Source: Favolaschia claudopus (lineage: Eukaryota; Basidiomycota; Agaricomycetes; Agaricales; Mycenaceae). Taken from it: 64,000 bases of DNA. The notes under the pieces are model-generated. The model did no database searches and was not told where the DNA came from. It saw nothing but the letters and a program-made list of their open reading frames with translations. Below, piece after piece: positions 34,633 to 44,325 of this stretch (position 1 is the first letter of the stretch; every line of letters begins with the position of its first letter). The stretch covers positions 1-64,000 of the forward strand of contig JAWWNJ010000212.1 of assembly GCA_037176885.1 (NCBI GenBank). Reading direction: 5' to 3'. The translations under genes and the position numbers were made by a program.

Positions 34633-35861
34633 ATGAACTACACCCCCCTCAGACGCTTCCTTTGCAACATTCTCGGTCCCCTCATTGATAACGATGATGG
34701 GGACATCTTTCATGTCTATCAGCAAACAGCCAATCCACCGGATGATCCGTGGTTGGGAATTCTAGAGCACTGGCGGCAGAGTTTGGCGCGCCCCTACGAT
34801 TGCGGCCGTCCCTCTATTGGCGGAACCAGAATATCTCTTGCCTGGTTGAAGTCTCTGAACCCCAGTGACTGCAAATATCAATTCCGGTAAGTTCTTTCGA
34901 TGAGTCAAGTCGGACATCGAGCTTACAAGATGAACATAGCTTCTACGCAGATGAAATAGCAGAATTGGCGGCTGTGTTGGACATCCCCCCGATTTTTCGC
35001 ACTCAAAACCGGTGTGCCTTTCCGCGGGTTGAAGCTCTTGGGCTCCTTCTCGCGCGGTTTCGATCTGCCGGCGACATGTTTGAGCTCACGATGAAATACA
35101 ATCGATCGCAGACAGCTATCAGTCAGGTCGTTAACGAGCTATCCGAATATCTGGACGAGCGCTGGAGCCATCTGCTCGACTTCGATACCAACGGGATTTT
35201 TGCTCCAGCTCGGATGGCGGAATATGCCGCCGCAATTTACGGAGCGGGTGCTCCTCTCAAGCATGTCTTTGCATTTATTGATTGCACTATCCGTGGCATG
35301 TGTCGGCCTACGTGGTGGCAGCGGATTGCCTATAATGGGTACAAGAAACTCCACGCGACGAAGTATCAAGGGCTCACGCTGCCTAACGGCTTGGTGGGAC
35401 ATCTATTCGGCCCAATAGAGGGTCGCCGTAACGATAATGCGCTGCTTGCCGACTCGAATCTCCTCGAAAAGTGTTCCCAGTTTGCCTTGCGACCCGGAGC
35501 CGACCACAATACACCGCCATCGCAGCGGTACTTCCAGCTTTTTGGTGATCCAGCATACGGCATCAGTCCGCTCATTTTGAGCCCTTTCTCGGGCCTTGGT
35601 GAGCGGACAGCAGAAGAAACGGCGTGGAACGAAGAAATGGCAGCTGTACGGATCGAGGTTGAGCACAGTTTTGGGAACATCACCCGTCTGTGGCCCTTCC
35701 TCAACGCGTGGTGGAAACATCGTGTTTATTCGTCCCCCATCGGACGGTATTACCGCGTCTGTGTGCTTCTCACAAATGCGCGCAACTGTATTCGACCGAA
35801 TCAGACTGCCCAATACTTCAACCTTCGTCCCCCTTATCTCGAAGAGTACTTTCACGACTAA
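34633..35861 (+). CDS. PIF/Harbinger DDE_4 transposase
   Basis: Exon 1 34633-34886 (ATG MNYTPLRRFLCN; a TTG lies four codons earlier in frame) and exon 2 34940-35861 join across a 53-bp intron, giving 391 aa. The N-terminal part includes a helix-turn-helix-like segment (MKYNRSQTAISQVVNELSEY). The catalytic triad is visible: D in VFAFIDCTIRGM, D in IEGRRNDNALLADS and E in VRIEVEHSFGNI, with GDPAYG between. This nuclease cuts the AGAGC...GCTCT ends and acts in the nucleus with its Myb-like partner. It has no frameshift or stop. Convergent with the accessory gene; stop codons are about 80 bp apart. Confidence 0.92.
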
Positions 35862-35942
35862 TTTTTCACTTATACACGAAGATATATTGGTTGTACAGTT
35901 TACTTAGGCCTAAAGGCCTTTAATTTGACTACTTTACACAAT

Positions 35943-37229
35943 TTACTCTGCCTTGCGATCGTTAGCAACGAGTTCCCTGAGAAGGGAAGTAAACTCCTTC
36001 TTTTGCTCGCGTGAATCCGATACAAATGTCTCCAAAGATTCCGCGACACGCTTATCATGCACAGCCCGACGCTCATTCTCCACCTTCATCAGTGCGAGGA
36101 GGTCGTCGGCATCACCCGAGTGCGAACGGCGCATGCCCCGGCGGCGCTTCGATGGTTTCTTGCCCTTGGCGGGACTGTCATCGGAGTCGGAGTCGAGGGC
36201 GTCGAGGGAGGAGTCGGCTGGGCGAGAGCGCGGTGTTCCGACATCGTGATCGGTGTCGTCGTCGCTCGCAGGGCTTCGAGCGCGCTTACGAAGACCACCC
36301 ATCGAAGCCTGCCGGATAGCCTCGCCACCGTCGCGGTCTTCATCATTCTTCTGTATTGTTACCGTCAGATAAAAAGAAACATTTGAGAGCGTAAGTACAC
36401 GCACCTTCTTCAATTTAGCCTTGGCTTCATCCGACTTGTCCTTCGCAGCATCGAAATTCGTCTCGAGACGCTCCAGGAGAGCGCCGATGGTGATGCTAGC
36501 GGAAGTTCCCTCGCCGATGACGTTCGCAAGGTTCTTGTGCTTCCCATTAGGATTCTATGTGAAGGTTAGAGCGACACGAAGATACAGAATGAACACAACA
36601 CACACCTTCTTGAAAGAAATCATCGCCTCTACCTTGTGCTGAATACTCGCAGCAGAAATTGTCTTGTGGCGGAAATTTTGAGCTTCAAGGTTGTCGACAA
36701 CCTGCTGCCAGGCGGAACCCTTCTGACCGTGCGGTGCGATGAAGGGGTTGACGTCGATAGCGGCCCGAGCAATCATGATGAGGTCGTCTCCAGTGAACGT
36801 CTTCTTGTTCCCGCTGTCCCCGTCACAACTGTCGTTCTCCTTGTCTTTCTTCGGCCGCCCCCGCTTCTTTTCTTTCGCCTTCTCCCCTCGCTCCTCTCCA
36901 CCGCCGTTCCCAACAGCCTGCTGAACATTATCATCCGACGCAGCCATCTGTTGGCGCCATCGGGTGCCCGCATCGACGCCAACATCAGCAAGGTATTTCT
37001 CGGCTGCGCCCGAGAGGTGCTGAGCGCGCAAAGCGGCCGGAACGTATGGGAGCTGCTGGTGCTGCTCATCCGCATTGATAGGCGGGAAGGGTGGGAATGA
37101 ATTGAGGTCGTTGAGCGGGGTGATATACGCGGTGTCGAGAGTCGGCAGACCGCGCTGAGGGGTTGCAAAGGAGGTAAGGTCGACCTTGGGATGGGAGGGT
37201 GTGTTGGACATAGGAACGCGGGCCTCCAT
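35943..37229 (-). CDS. Harbinger Myb/SANT-like accessory protein
   Basis: Three exons, 37229-36606, 36554-36405 and 36350-35943, give 393 aa from MEARVPMSNTPSHPK. The first part is proline-rich, followed by a basic segment (EKKRGRPKKDKEND, AT-hook/NLS-like). Then comes a Myb-like region (DLIMIARAAIDVNPFIAPHG...WQQVVDNL). The last exon holds an NLS-like stretch (KGKKPSKRRRGMRR) and a coiled C-terminus. In PIF/Harbinger elements such a protein helps the transposase enter the nucleus and bind the ends. A further open segment from an ATG at 37380 (MSSDRVQAHWDRILSAPP) lies upstream in another frame and could be the true N-terminus if one base is missing. Confidence 0.8.
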
Positions 37230-40200
37230 GTGAGGAGAGGGATGTAACCTCGATTTCCTGGTCCTCACCCCAGCCGGATGTGTCGAAAGAATAACCGGGA
37301 AAGTCAGACGCGAGTTCCTCCATAGAGGGAGGAGCAGAGAGAATGCGATCCCAGTGGGCTTGGACTCTATCAGAGGACATGGTATGCGAGTTAAATTGAG
37401 ATGAGATGAGGAAAGACTGTAGCAGACGTGCCTTTTATCCAGCGAGCCTGTGGGGCCGCTTAACGATGACGGTGTACTGGGACGTCATGATCCCCACTCT
37501 AGGCTCCACATATATGACGACTATTGGCTTGAGCAACGTCCAGGACAGCGGCGGCGACGCGACGAGCAATGGGGAGGCAAGAGAAAGGTGTGCCGCTGGC
37601 ATTACCTTGTTGGGACATCCGGCGCCGGCAGTGGTCTTAATGCGGTGACAGGCCGGCGAAAAGAAGTTTTGTCTAACACTGGTTCGAAAATCCTAACAGC
37701 TCCACAGTGAAGACTTGCTTTTATTCTAGTTCGAGAAAAACAGTATTTCACCAGTTGCTAATAAGCTCTATTGTGTTCCCGTTGTTCCAGTTACTCTGGA
37801 AATTCATTCCCGGGAAGATGATCATCGGCGGGACATTCATCTTCCCATCGCCGCGAATTGTTACGAGCGCGGTGATGTTCTGTCGGCTTGCACCACCCTG
37901 CCTATGCTGGGTCTTGGTCCCGCGTGCCCCAATCACCCGTTCCTTTCCCGTATAACCAGTCGGAAACCCGCTTTCATCCATTCCATATATTCTGTCAGGT
38001 GAGACCCCCGCATCCACAATGTACTTCTTCACTAACTCCACCCAGGACTTGACGGCCTCCGGATTGAGGCTCCGTGCGCGCTGAGTGTCGAGGGGCTTGC
38101 TCCAGAAGGTACTGAGCGCGTCTCGATGTCTGTCAAGGAAGCTAAACACCCATTTCTTCCCCACCGGCTCGTAGTCGGGTCCGTGAAGGGCCTGGAGCGC
38201 CGTATTGGCATACTGCTCTATCTGTCGATGGATGAATGGGAAGCCTCGATCCGCGGATTCACGCATGAACTGGACGAGTGCCCACTCCGTGACGATGGGG
38301 ACCTTTTGCTTCTTTTGATTGGCTTGTCGAATACTCTGTCCACCATGTACTCGTCGATGTAAGGAATCCCGTATTTGAAAGAGAGATCAGAGACAGTTTT
38401 GGGCTTGCCTAAGATGGCGGGCTTGACGCGCTCCCTGTCCCACTCCTGCACCGCCGCCGCTATATTTGCCTCCTTCTTTCGACTGGCCTCCTGGGCTTTG
38501 ACCCGATCGGACTTTGCGCGGTACACCATGAGAACTGGACAGTAGGGATTGGCTAGAGAAGACGGAGAGAGGTGATGGACAGACGCGTCAACAAACACCT
38601 GTCACGCTTGTCCATTTCCTTTCGGCCGCATCTTTTGTCCGATCCTCTCACACATGCGGAAGGAAACATACCTAAGATCAAGGCCTTTATGCCGGAATTT
38701 GTTTTGAGACGAAAAGTGCCCCCATTGAAGTAGGATCACGGAGAAGAAAGTCGGTGATTCCTTGATTTGTCGCGTATTGACACAAAACTTGGCCTCAAAC
38801 GATACTTGTCTCTTTTTTGCATTCAGAATTAATACAGTAGGTAGGGCTAGCATAGATAATGATATTCTAATACAAGGGACAAGCCTCCGGTGAAGAGGTG
38901 TGGTGAAAAAAAAATAATCACCAAGGAACACTCCTTCCCCATTGAGCCGTACTACACTGTATTGGGTCCAAAACAAACTTATAAGAGCTATTGGAGATCT
39001 CGAAAGCTCTCCCAAGTTTTACCTCAACGGTACTTTCCCCCCTTGAAAACCTGTTTCTCCGGCAAAAATTTGGCCATTTCCCATCAAAAAGTTCCCACGG
39101 TCCAAAATTTCGGGGGTATTTCGAGCCAGGTTTCAGGTCAAAATTCCAAAAATTCCGGTCTGACATGAAGTCACGTCCCCCACCATATGCAGGGTCGGTA
39201 TGGAGAGATCTGCAGGCAGAATTCTCAGCCACACCATAAGACCACAGGCGGCAGTACCACTCACGCTGAATAGTCGATCGTAAGATAGCCCTCGGGTGGG
39301 GATCGGTCAAAAAAGGGAAACAAGTAGGTTTGACCATCGAGAATGATACGATATCCAGTTCCTACAGAAATTTTCAGAGACCGTTGTAGCAAAAGCAGCA
39401 TATTTACCTGGGGGCACATCTCCAGTCGCGATTCTGGGCATTCCGCTGTCAGCCAGGGTTTTCTCGATAGCTTCTGTGATGTCAGTTGGAGCCAAAGCTT
39501 TCGCAAGCGCCCAAAGGATGGTGATAGCTGCGATAGCATCTAAGTCATGTTCCGTTCGAGTCTCTTCGTCGAGATTTTTCGTATAACTTTTCGCTGTACC
39601 GAATACCCGAGCATGATATGGACCTGCATTGTAGCCAACCTGTGCCATATGACCAGGATGGTTTGGCTGGCTTTATCAGCACTCGTAAAGCTGCGAAGAG
39701 TTGGCAAACTTACCCGCACGTCACGCCGCTCAGCACATGCATGCTCGATTGTATGCTGGTACCATTCAAGAAGTTTGTCGCGCTCGGAGGAACTGTCACC
39801 GAATACATCGCGGAGAACGATAAGTTCAGCACCAACTTTGCCATCTGCAGATGATGGTCAGTAGAATCAAGCAAGCAGGTAGAACAAAAAATTGTATGTA
39901 CCTTTATCTTTTGCGAACAAAATCACCGACTCTGTGACTGGGACACGATAAAAACCTGCCTCTTCATCGCAGACGAAATCCCGTGGATCGGATCGAGAAC
40001 GGGTATCTGTGAGAATGGTATTTTTCATGGTCCGGGGGCCAAAATGAAAGTCCCGAGTGCGCTCGATAATGCGAGGATTGAAGAGAGTACCTAGCGGCGC
40101 CTCCGAATCAATGGGGTAGCCATCAAGCATTTCGGCAAGGCTTCGGTGATGGGAGCAGGCAAGATTCAGCCTATGGACCTGGAAAAACAAGCTCATAAGG

Positions 40201-40557
40201 GGCACACTGCATAAGAGAAAGGAAGAGAGCTTACCAAAGTCCGTTTATCTTGATGCGAGGCAGCTGGACGGATATGATTCGAGACAATACCGGAAATGCG
40301 GCTCAGCCGGCTAAAGAGCAAAGGTTTGCCATGATTCTGTGCGAGTGTCATGCAGTATCGTAGCTGCTGCCGAAGTTGAGAAGGATCCTTACGATAATCT
40401 CAGTCCGACAGAATTTTGTGAAAGCAAGTCAAGAAAACTCATACAGGTTGCATCTCAGGTAGATGCCGCAGCTTGATAATATCCTTTACGAAAGCACTGA
40501 TGTCTTCCAGATCTATGATAGTGGATACTGCAAGTCTCTTATCAAGATATGCCAAAA

Positions 40558-40845
40558 CTGCAGAGATTGAATGATTAAGCCGATTGAGAATACCATTGAT
40601 GAGATACAGCCTACCAGAACGAGGAACAGCCTCATTCTTTTCTCTTCTCTCTTTCCAGCTTGGATTGCCGGCCCATTGATGGCAGAGAGCCTGAGACTGC
40701 AGAGATTGAATGATTAAGCCAATTGAGAATACCATTGATGAGATACAGCCTGATACAGCCTACCAGAACGAGGAACAGCCTCCTTCTTCTTTATCTTATC
40801 TCTTTCCAGCTTGGATTGCCGGCCCATTGATGACAGAGAGCCTGA
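40558..40845. repeat. 139-bp tandem duplication in dioxygenase exon
   Basis: The unit beginning CTGCAGAGATTGAATGATTA at 40558 recurs at 40697 with a few substitutions, and the second unit contains an extra 10-bp repeat (TGATACAGCC, about 40750). The duplication shifts the reading frame of the minus-strand gene, since 139 and 10 are not multiples of three. Confidence 0.85.
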
Positions 40846-40899
40846 GAGAGGTGGTACGAAGCGAGAGAGATCAAGAGCAGATTGCCAGCAAAGCAAAAC

Positions 40900-41220
40900 A
40901 CAGCCACTTGTGTGGTTTAGTTATTTGATCAAGCCATCAGCTTGTCCCTTCCAACTCTGATGGCATTCAAATCCAATGAAGAAAGGTAAAGGGGCTACAA
41001 ACAAATTGAACAAAGACGACTATAATAAGGTAATAGACATCACATACATCAAGGAGTATGCCACAGCCTGCCTGAAAACAACCACAGGCTGAAAATACCC
41101 AAACCACCTGCTGCCCATGCCAACCACTCGCTACATAACAAAAAAAACTACACAGTAGCTACATGAGGAATTAAACTACAAAGACTTTTTCTAGAACTAC
41201 AATTGCTTTAAGTAGAACCA
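40900..41220. other. no feature recognised
   Basis: Possible upstream region of the dioxygenase-like gene (minus strand). No specific promoter motif is assigned. Confidence 0.3.
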
Positions 41221-41224
41221 CAGC

Positions 41225-41400
41225 AGACATCAGGTAAAGTTGAACTTCAACTTCGCAGACCAACTTCCCCTTTAGGAAATTGTTCTCATCGGAAGTTGAA
41301 GTTGCCGACAAACTTCCGGCTACCAACAAAACCAACCCCAAAACTTCCACCTGACACCTCAATGCAGCTGAAACTAGAATATTTAATGAAAAATGAATTT
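41225..41400. repeat. AACTTC-rich repeat family, copy 1
   Basis: Short AACTTC / GAAGTTG units end in AGAATATTTAATGAAAAATG. The same ending and units occur at 63155-63310, and inverted at 60375-60545. Confidence 0.55.
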
Positions 41401-41910
41401 ATATTGTTGGCTGTATGGAGGGCTTACATAAAACCCCACATTTACATTTGCCGGGGTTATATTTACCATTGTGAAGCATCTGGGACTTTTGGACGGGGCC
41501 GTAATCCCGAAGATAATATACTCATTCCATGAACATAATATTACTTGATGAATATGGTCCCAAAACGTGAAGTAGCACGGAGTTATGTGTATTTATGGGC
41601 TGGGCAGTCTTCCGATACTTCCCCAGGCTTGCGAAGCCTTCACAGTGGTGGTCGCTGCGTACCACAGCACCGACGCGCATACGTGTCATTCCCCATTGGG
41701 GCGTGGGGAAATGCACATGATGTTACAACTGTGACAAAACCGAGGTCCGGGTCGACCCCCGCCAACAATTTCAGACTAATAAAGCTCTTCAACTTAGCAG
41801 CACAGGCTCATACCTGCCACATCGCGGGAACGTCGGGGAGAATGCCGAGATATGCCGAATCGCGGACCTTCGGCTGAAAGTGTGTCGGTAGTTGGCAGAT
41901 TTGCCGGTAC
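41401..41910. other. unrecognised; probable decayed chromovirus upstream part
   Basis: Frames here are short and shifted. Position suggests remains of the region between RNase H and integrase of the following chromovirus, but no motif proves it. Confidence 0.3.
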
Positions 41911-41913
41911 ATA

Positions 41914-43015
41914 GTGCAGAATGTGCCGCCCCTCAGGGAATGTGTCATCTTTGATGTGATGTGCCGGCTTTCCCAAAGGGGTGTGTCGTGCCGGTTGTTG
42001 TGGTGCCCGGACCTTGAGGAGCCCATTGCCCTGGCTGCCAAGGAACTCCTCAAGGCTCGAAGCGTCTGGTCTGCCCGGTCTTTGGAATGGTGCATTGAAG
42101 GTGGACTCCTTTACTTCCGGGGGAAGATTGTCGTTCCCGACAAGGACCTCCGCCGGCACATCCTAGAGCAGCACCATGACACACGCGTGGCGCCGGTCGT
42201 TTCAAGACCCTGGAGCTTGTGTCTTGGAACTACTGGTGGCCCCAACTGTCGTGCCATGTCGGCCGGTATGTTGCGACTTGTGACTTGTGCTGCCGCACCA
42301 AGGCGCTTCGTAGACTGCCGATCGGTGAGCTCCACCCCACAGAGATCCCCGAGGAGCGCTGGCACACCGTCTCAGTCGACTTCATTGTCGAGCTTCCCGA
42401 GGCCCATAGATACGATGCAGTCATGGTTGTTGTCTGTGCTTTTGGGAAGAGAGCGCACTTCATGGAGTGTCACACCTCCATTGACGCGGTTGGCGCTGCT
42501 CGGCTGTACTACCGGAACGTCTGGCGCCACCATGGCCTGCCGGAGAAGTACATTCCGGATTGTGGCACCCAGTTCATCGCAGAGTTCACGCGCGAGCTTT
42601 GGTGCCTCGTTGGGGTCACCCCAGCCACCTCTACGGCCTACCATCCGCAGACCGATGGCCAAACAGAGCGCGTTAACGAGGAACTCGAGCAGTACGTCCG
42701 GCTCTTCACCAATTACAAGCAGGACGACTGGGATGAGCTACGACAGCAGTACTACATATGACCGCCGGCAGACACCAGTTCCAGACATCAAGGTTGGTGA
42801 CCGGGTGTGGGTTGATGCCTCAGGTACTTACTCTGCCTTCCACCCTGTCTTCCCCGTTGTGAAACTTGGGCTTGTGCAAGCTGATCCATTCCCCACTCGC
42901 CCGAGACACGAAGAGCCGCCACCAGTCCTGGGAGGTCGAGGAGGTACTGGATGCCAAGATCCGCTATGGGAGTCTATGGTACTTTGTTCGCTGGAAGGTG
43001 TTGTATCTATTGATT
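41914..43015 (+). pseudogene. chromovirus integrase, frameshifted and internally deleted
   Basis: The first part has GGLLYFRGKIVVPDKDLRR and the histidines of the HHCC zinc finger ([10 protein letters not shown]). A frameshift near 42195 moves to [15 protein letters not shown] and the cysteines (CDLCCRTKA). The core holds D in [12 protein letters not shown] in [12 protein letters not shown] and E in [13 protein letters not shown], so the DD35E triad is present. After 42755 more than 100 residues are missing. The frame then picks up at PVPDIKVGDRVWVDASG and a chromodomain (WEVEEVLDAKIRYGSLWYF) that breaks at WKVLYLL. It is the same family as 21190-21645 (shared PFPTRPRHEEPPPVL). No LTR is identified. 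Confidence 0.88.
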
Positions 43016-43045
43016 AGAGATACAGCTTCGGGCTTCGGGCACACT

Positions 43046-43438
43046 TAGGGCCTGATCGGGTGCCTCCGATTCTGGTTCCAGATTTTTGGACCCCGAGCTT
43101 TCCCACCCAATTGCGTCTCTAAATTCCCATAGAAGGTTTAGTTTATGGCCAAAAAGATACTTTCCGGTTGAAGAGTGGAGAAATGTCGAGAGAGCAAATC
43201 AAATTGAACATTCTGAACTTGCGATCGGAATATTCTGGTTCAACTGCAGAATGTATACATCTTGTGCACTTGTAATTTTTTGGCCACTCTCGCTCCATAG
43301 AATTCAAAAACCGGTACAAATTACTCTATATAGCATAGTTTAGTGACGAATGATGTCCAGAAAGGGCACAACAGGACCACTTCTTTCAGGTTCTGGAAGG
43401 TTTTCGGCCGAAATTCTGGTGCACCCGATCAGGCCCTA
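43046..43438. mobile_element. hAT-like MITE, 393 bp
   Basis: Ends are TAGGGCCTGATCGGGTGC and its complement. The TAGGG start is typical of hAT elements and matches the element at 55458, which has an 8-bp duplication. Here the flanks do not form a duplication, so the site may be rearranged. It sits directly after the broken chromodomain. Confidence 0.6.
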
Positions 43439-43955
43439 AGTTACTCGGTATTGACCCGACCTTGGGGAACTAGTTAGTACACACCTAGCGTGGGAATCCT
43501 TAGCCTTTCTTCTCTTTGGATTCTCCCTCGCATGGTGCGCTGTAATGTATTCCTAGTAGTGTCTTTAATTAACGTTGGATTCTCCCTCGCTAGACCCTCG
43601 ACATATCTCGGGTCCTAAAGGTTGCCCTTACAATTTGCCGAAAAATCAGAGCTGTTGGTGTCTCTCCCTAATAAAATCTTCCTTTTTATCCTAGACTAAA
43701 TCGAATTAAATAGAAAATTAACATCTAAATCTGCTCATCATCTGGGTGGTCACGGATTCCAGCTCGCAATCCGAATGGGTGGCGCAAGTGAGCCCTGGTG
43801 CAAATCAAGGCGCGGCGGTAGTCGCAAACTTGGCTTCGCTGGTTCCGAAGAGGGTTTGAGGATGCCCCCTCTGTCCAAGTGTTGGTGGTGGTGATTGCCT
43901 AGCTCTCGGCTTGACTTGAAGACTTGGTAACAGTCTAATGCTACTCGAACCTCAG
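43439..43955. other. no feature recognised
   Basis: A GGATTCTCCCTCGC phrase occurs twice (43515 and 43575). No gene is supported. Confidence 0.4.
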
Positions 43956-43959
43956 AAAA

Positions 43960-44325
43960 TCAGAGGTGAGCCAAGGACTGACGTTCGTACGCGCAAGGAA
44001 GATTCTTCATGAAATGTGACTCCACGTGTCTAGTGAATGTTTGTTCCGTCCCGAAGCGCTTTCTACAGGCATCCCATTCACATAGATACTTTTTTTCGCA
44101 GCTAACGTGGAATCTGTGGATATGGAGCAGCAAGCTTTCCAGTGAGTTAAGAATGGCGGTGCAACGACGCCATCTACAGGGCCGACGTGCCAGGCGGGAA
44201 AAAGAAGCCATCAATGCCAGACTTTCTTCCGGGACTACTGGGGAATGTAAAGTGAGTTGTGGCCGCAGGACGCGCCTGAATGGCAATGGGAAGGCCGGGA
44301 TACCCTGAAAGCTCAATGAGAACAT
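43960..44325 (-). pseudogene. C2H2 zinc-finger fragment
   Basis: The minus frame contains two C2H2-like fingers, PCRWRRCTAILNSLESLLLH (C-x4-C) ending HIHRFH, and LCEWDACRKRFGTEQTFTRH ending HVESH. These are DNA-binding modules of fungal transcription factors. No start, activation region or intron structure is recognisable, so it may be a partial or decayed gene. Confidence 0.5.

Larger units (their letters stand above)
34453..37769. mobile_element. complete PIF/Harbinger element, 3,317 bp
   Basis: Inverted ends AGAGCTTATTAGCAACTGGT are perfect over 24 bp. The flanking duplication is ATT at 34450-34452 and 37770-37772. It carries the standard two convergent genes of the superfamily: a DDE_4 transposase on plus and a Myb/SANT-like accessory gene on minus. 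All parts appear intact, so this copy might be autonomous. It inserted into the pogo transposase exon. Confidence 0.93.
33006..38529 (-). pseudogene. pogo-family transposase, interrupted
   Basis: Start ATG at 38529 (MVYRAKSDRVKAQEASRKK). An N-terminal DNA-binding part is followed by a one-base frameshift near 38350 (after KYGIPYIDE). Next come EQYANTALQALHGPDYEPVG and the first catalytic D in DRIYGMDESGFPTGYTG. The frame is broken at 37770 by the Harbinger element and resumes at 34449. A 48-bp intron (34440-34393) follows, then SSNGWTNGELGYEWL, the second catalytic D in LLLDGHTSHY and PPHCTHALQGLDVVCF. The long C-terminal extension has a Lys/Glu-rich coiled coil and an acidic tail (VEDEDSEEEDELNEEG). 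Removing the insert with one ATT restores the frame exactly at INAF. The frameshift and insertion make it inactive. Confidence 0.88.
32787..38959. mobile_element. pogo-type Tc1/mariner element carrying a Harbinger insert
   Basis: Inverted ends CAGTGTAGTACGGCTC are flanked by TA at 32785-32786 and 38960-38961. The total is 6,173 bp, or about 2.85 kb once the Harbinger element and its duplication are subtracted. CAGT ends and TA targets are typical of pogo/Fot1 elements. The single gene inside is a DDE_1-type transposase on the minus strand. Confidence 0.9.
32510..39185. mobile_element. TGGTGGGGG-ended MITE (501 bp without inner insert)
   Basis: TGGTGGGGGAGGTGACTTC at 32510 faces the complement of TGGTGGGGGACGTGACTTC ending at 39185, with TA at 32508-32509 and 39186-39187. 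The parts outside the pogo element total 501 bp. Removing the element and one TA restores an open dioxygenase frame through the HxD motif. The TA|TGGTG ends resemble the elements at 4149 and 15730. Confidence 0.75.
32075..40900 (-). pseudogene. 2-oxoglutarate/Fe(II) dioxygenase-like gene split by nested transposons
   Basis: Exons on the minus strand: about 40890-40445, 40398-40235, 40178-39902, 39844-39714, 39639-39408, 39361-39265, then a last exon starting at 39209, interrupted at 39186 and resuming at 32509 to the stop at 32171-32173. Conserved-looking segments include PLLFSRLSRISGIVSNHIRP, YNAGPYHARVFGTAKSY and GTGYRIILDG. Across the insertion the frame gives SLHTDPAYVPGACAISLNVG, an HxD iron-binding motif. 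The distal part has GGNFVDMSLRVVVEQATGT and DPTHKHGTTR, supplying the second histidine and an arginine. These are the hallmarks of double-stranded beta-helix dioxygenases, possibly of the TET/JBP branch found expanded in Agaricomycetes. Damage: transposon insertion, a 139-bp tandem duplication in the first exon, an unclear phase at the first intron, and a TAG at 32171 after which the frame stays open to 32075. Confidence 0.6.
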
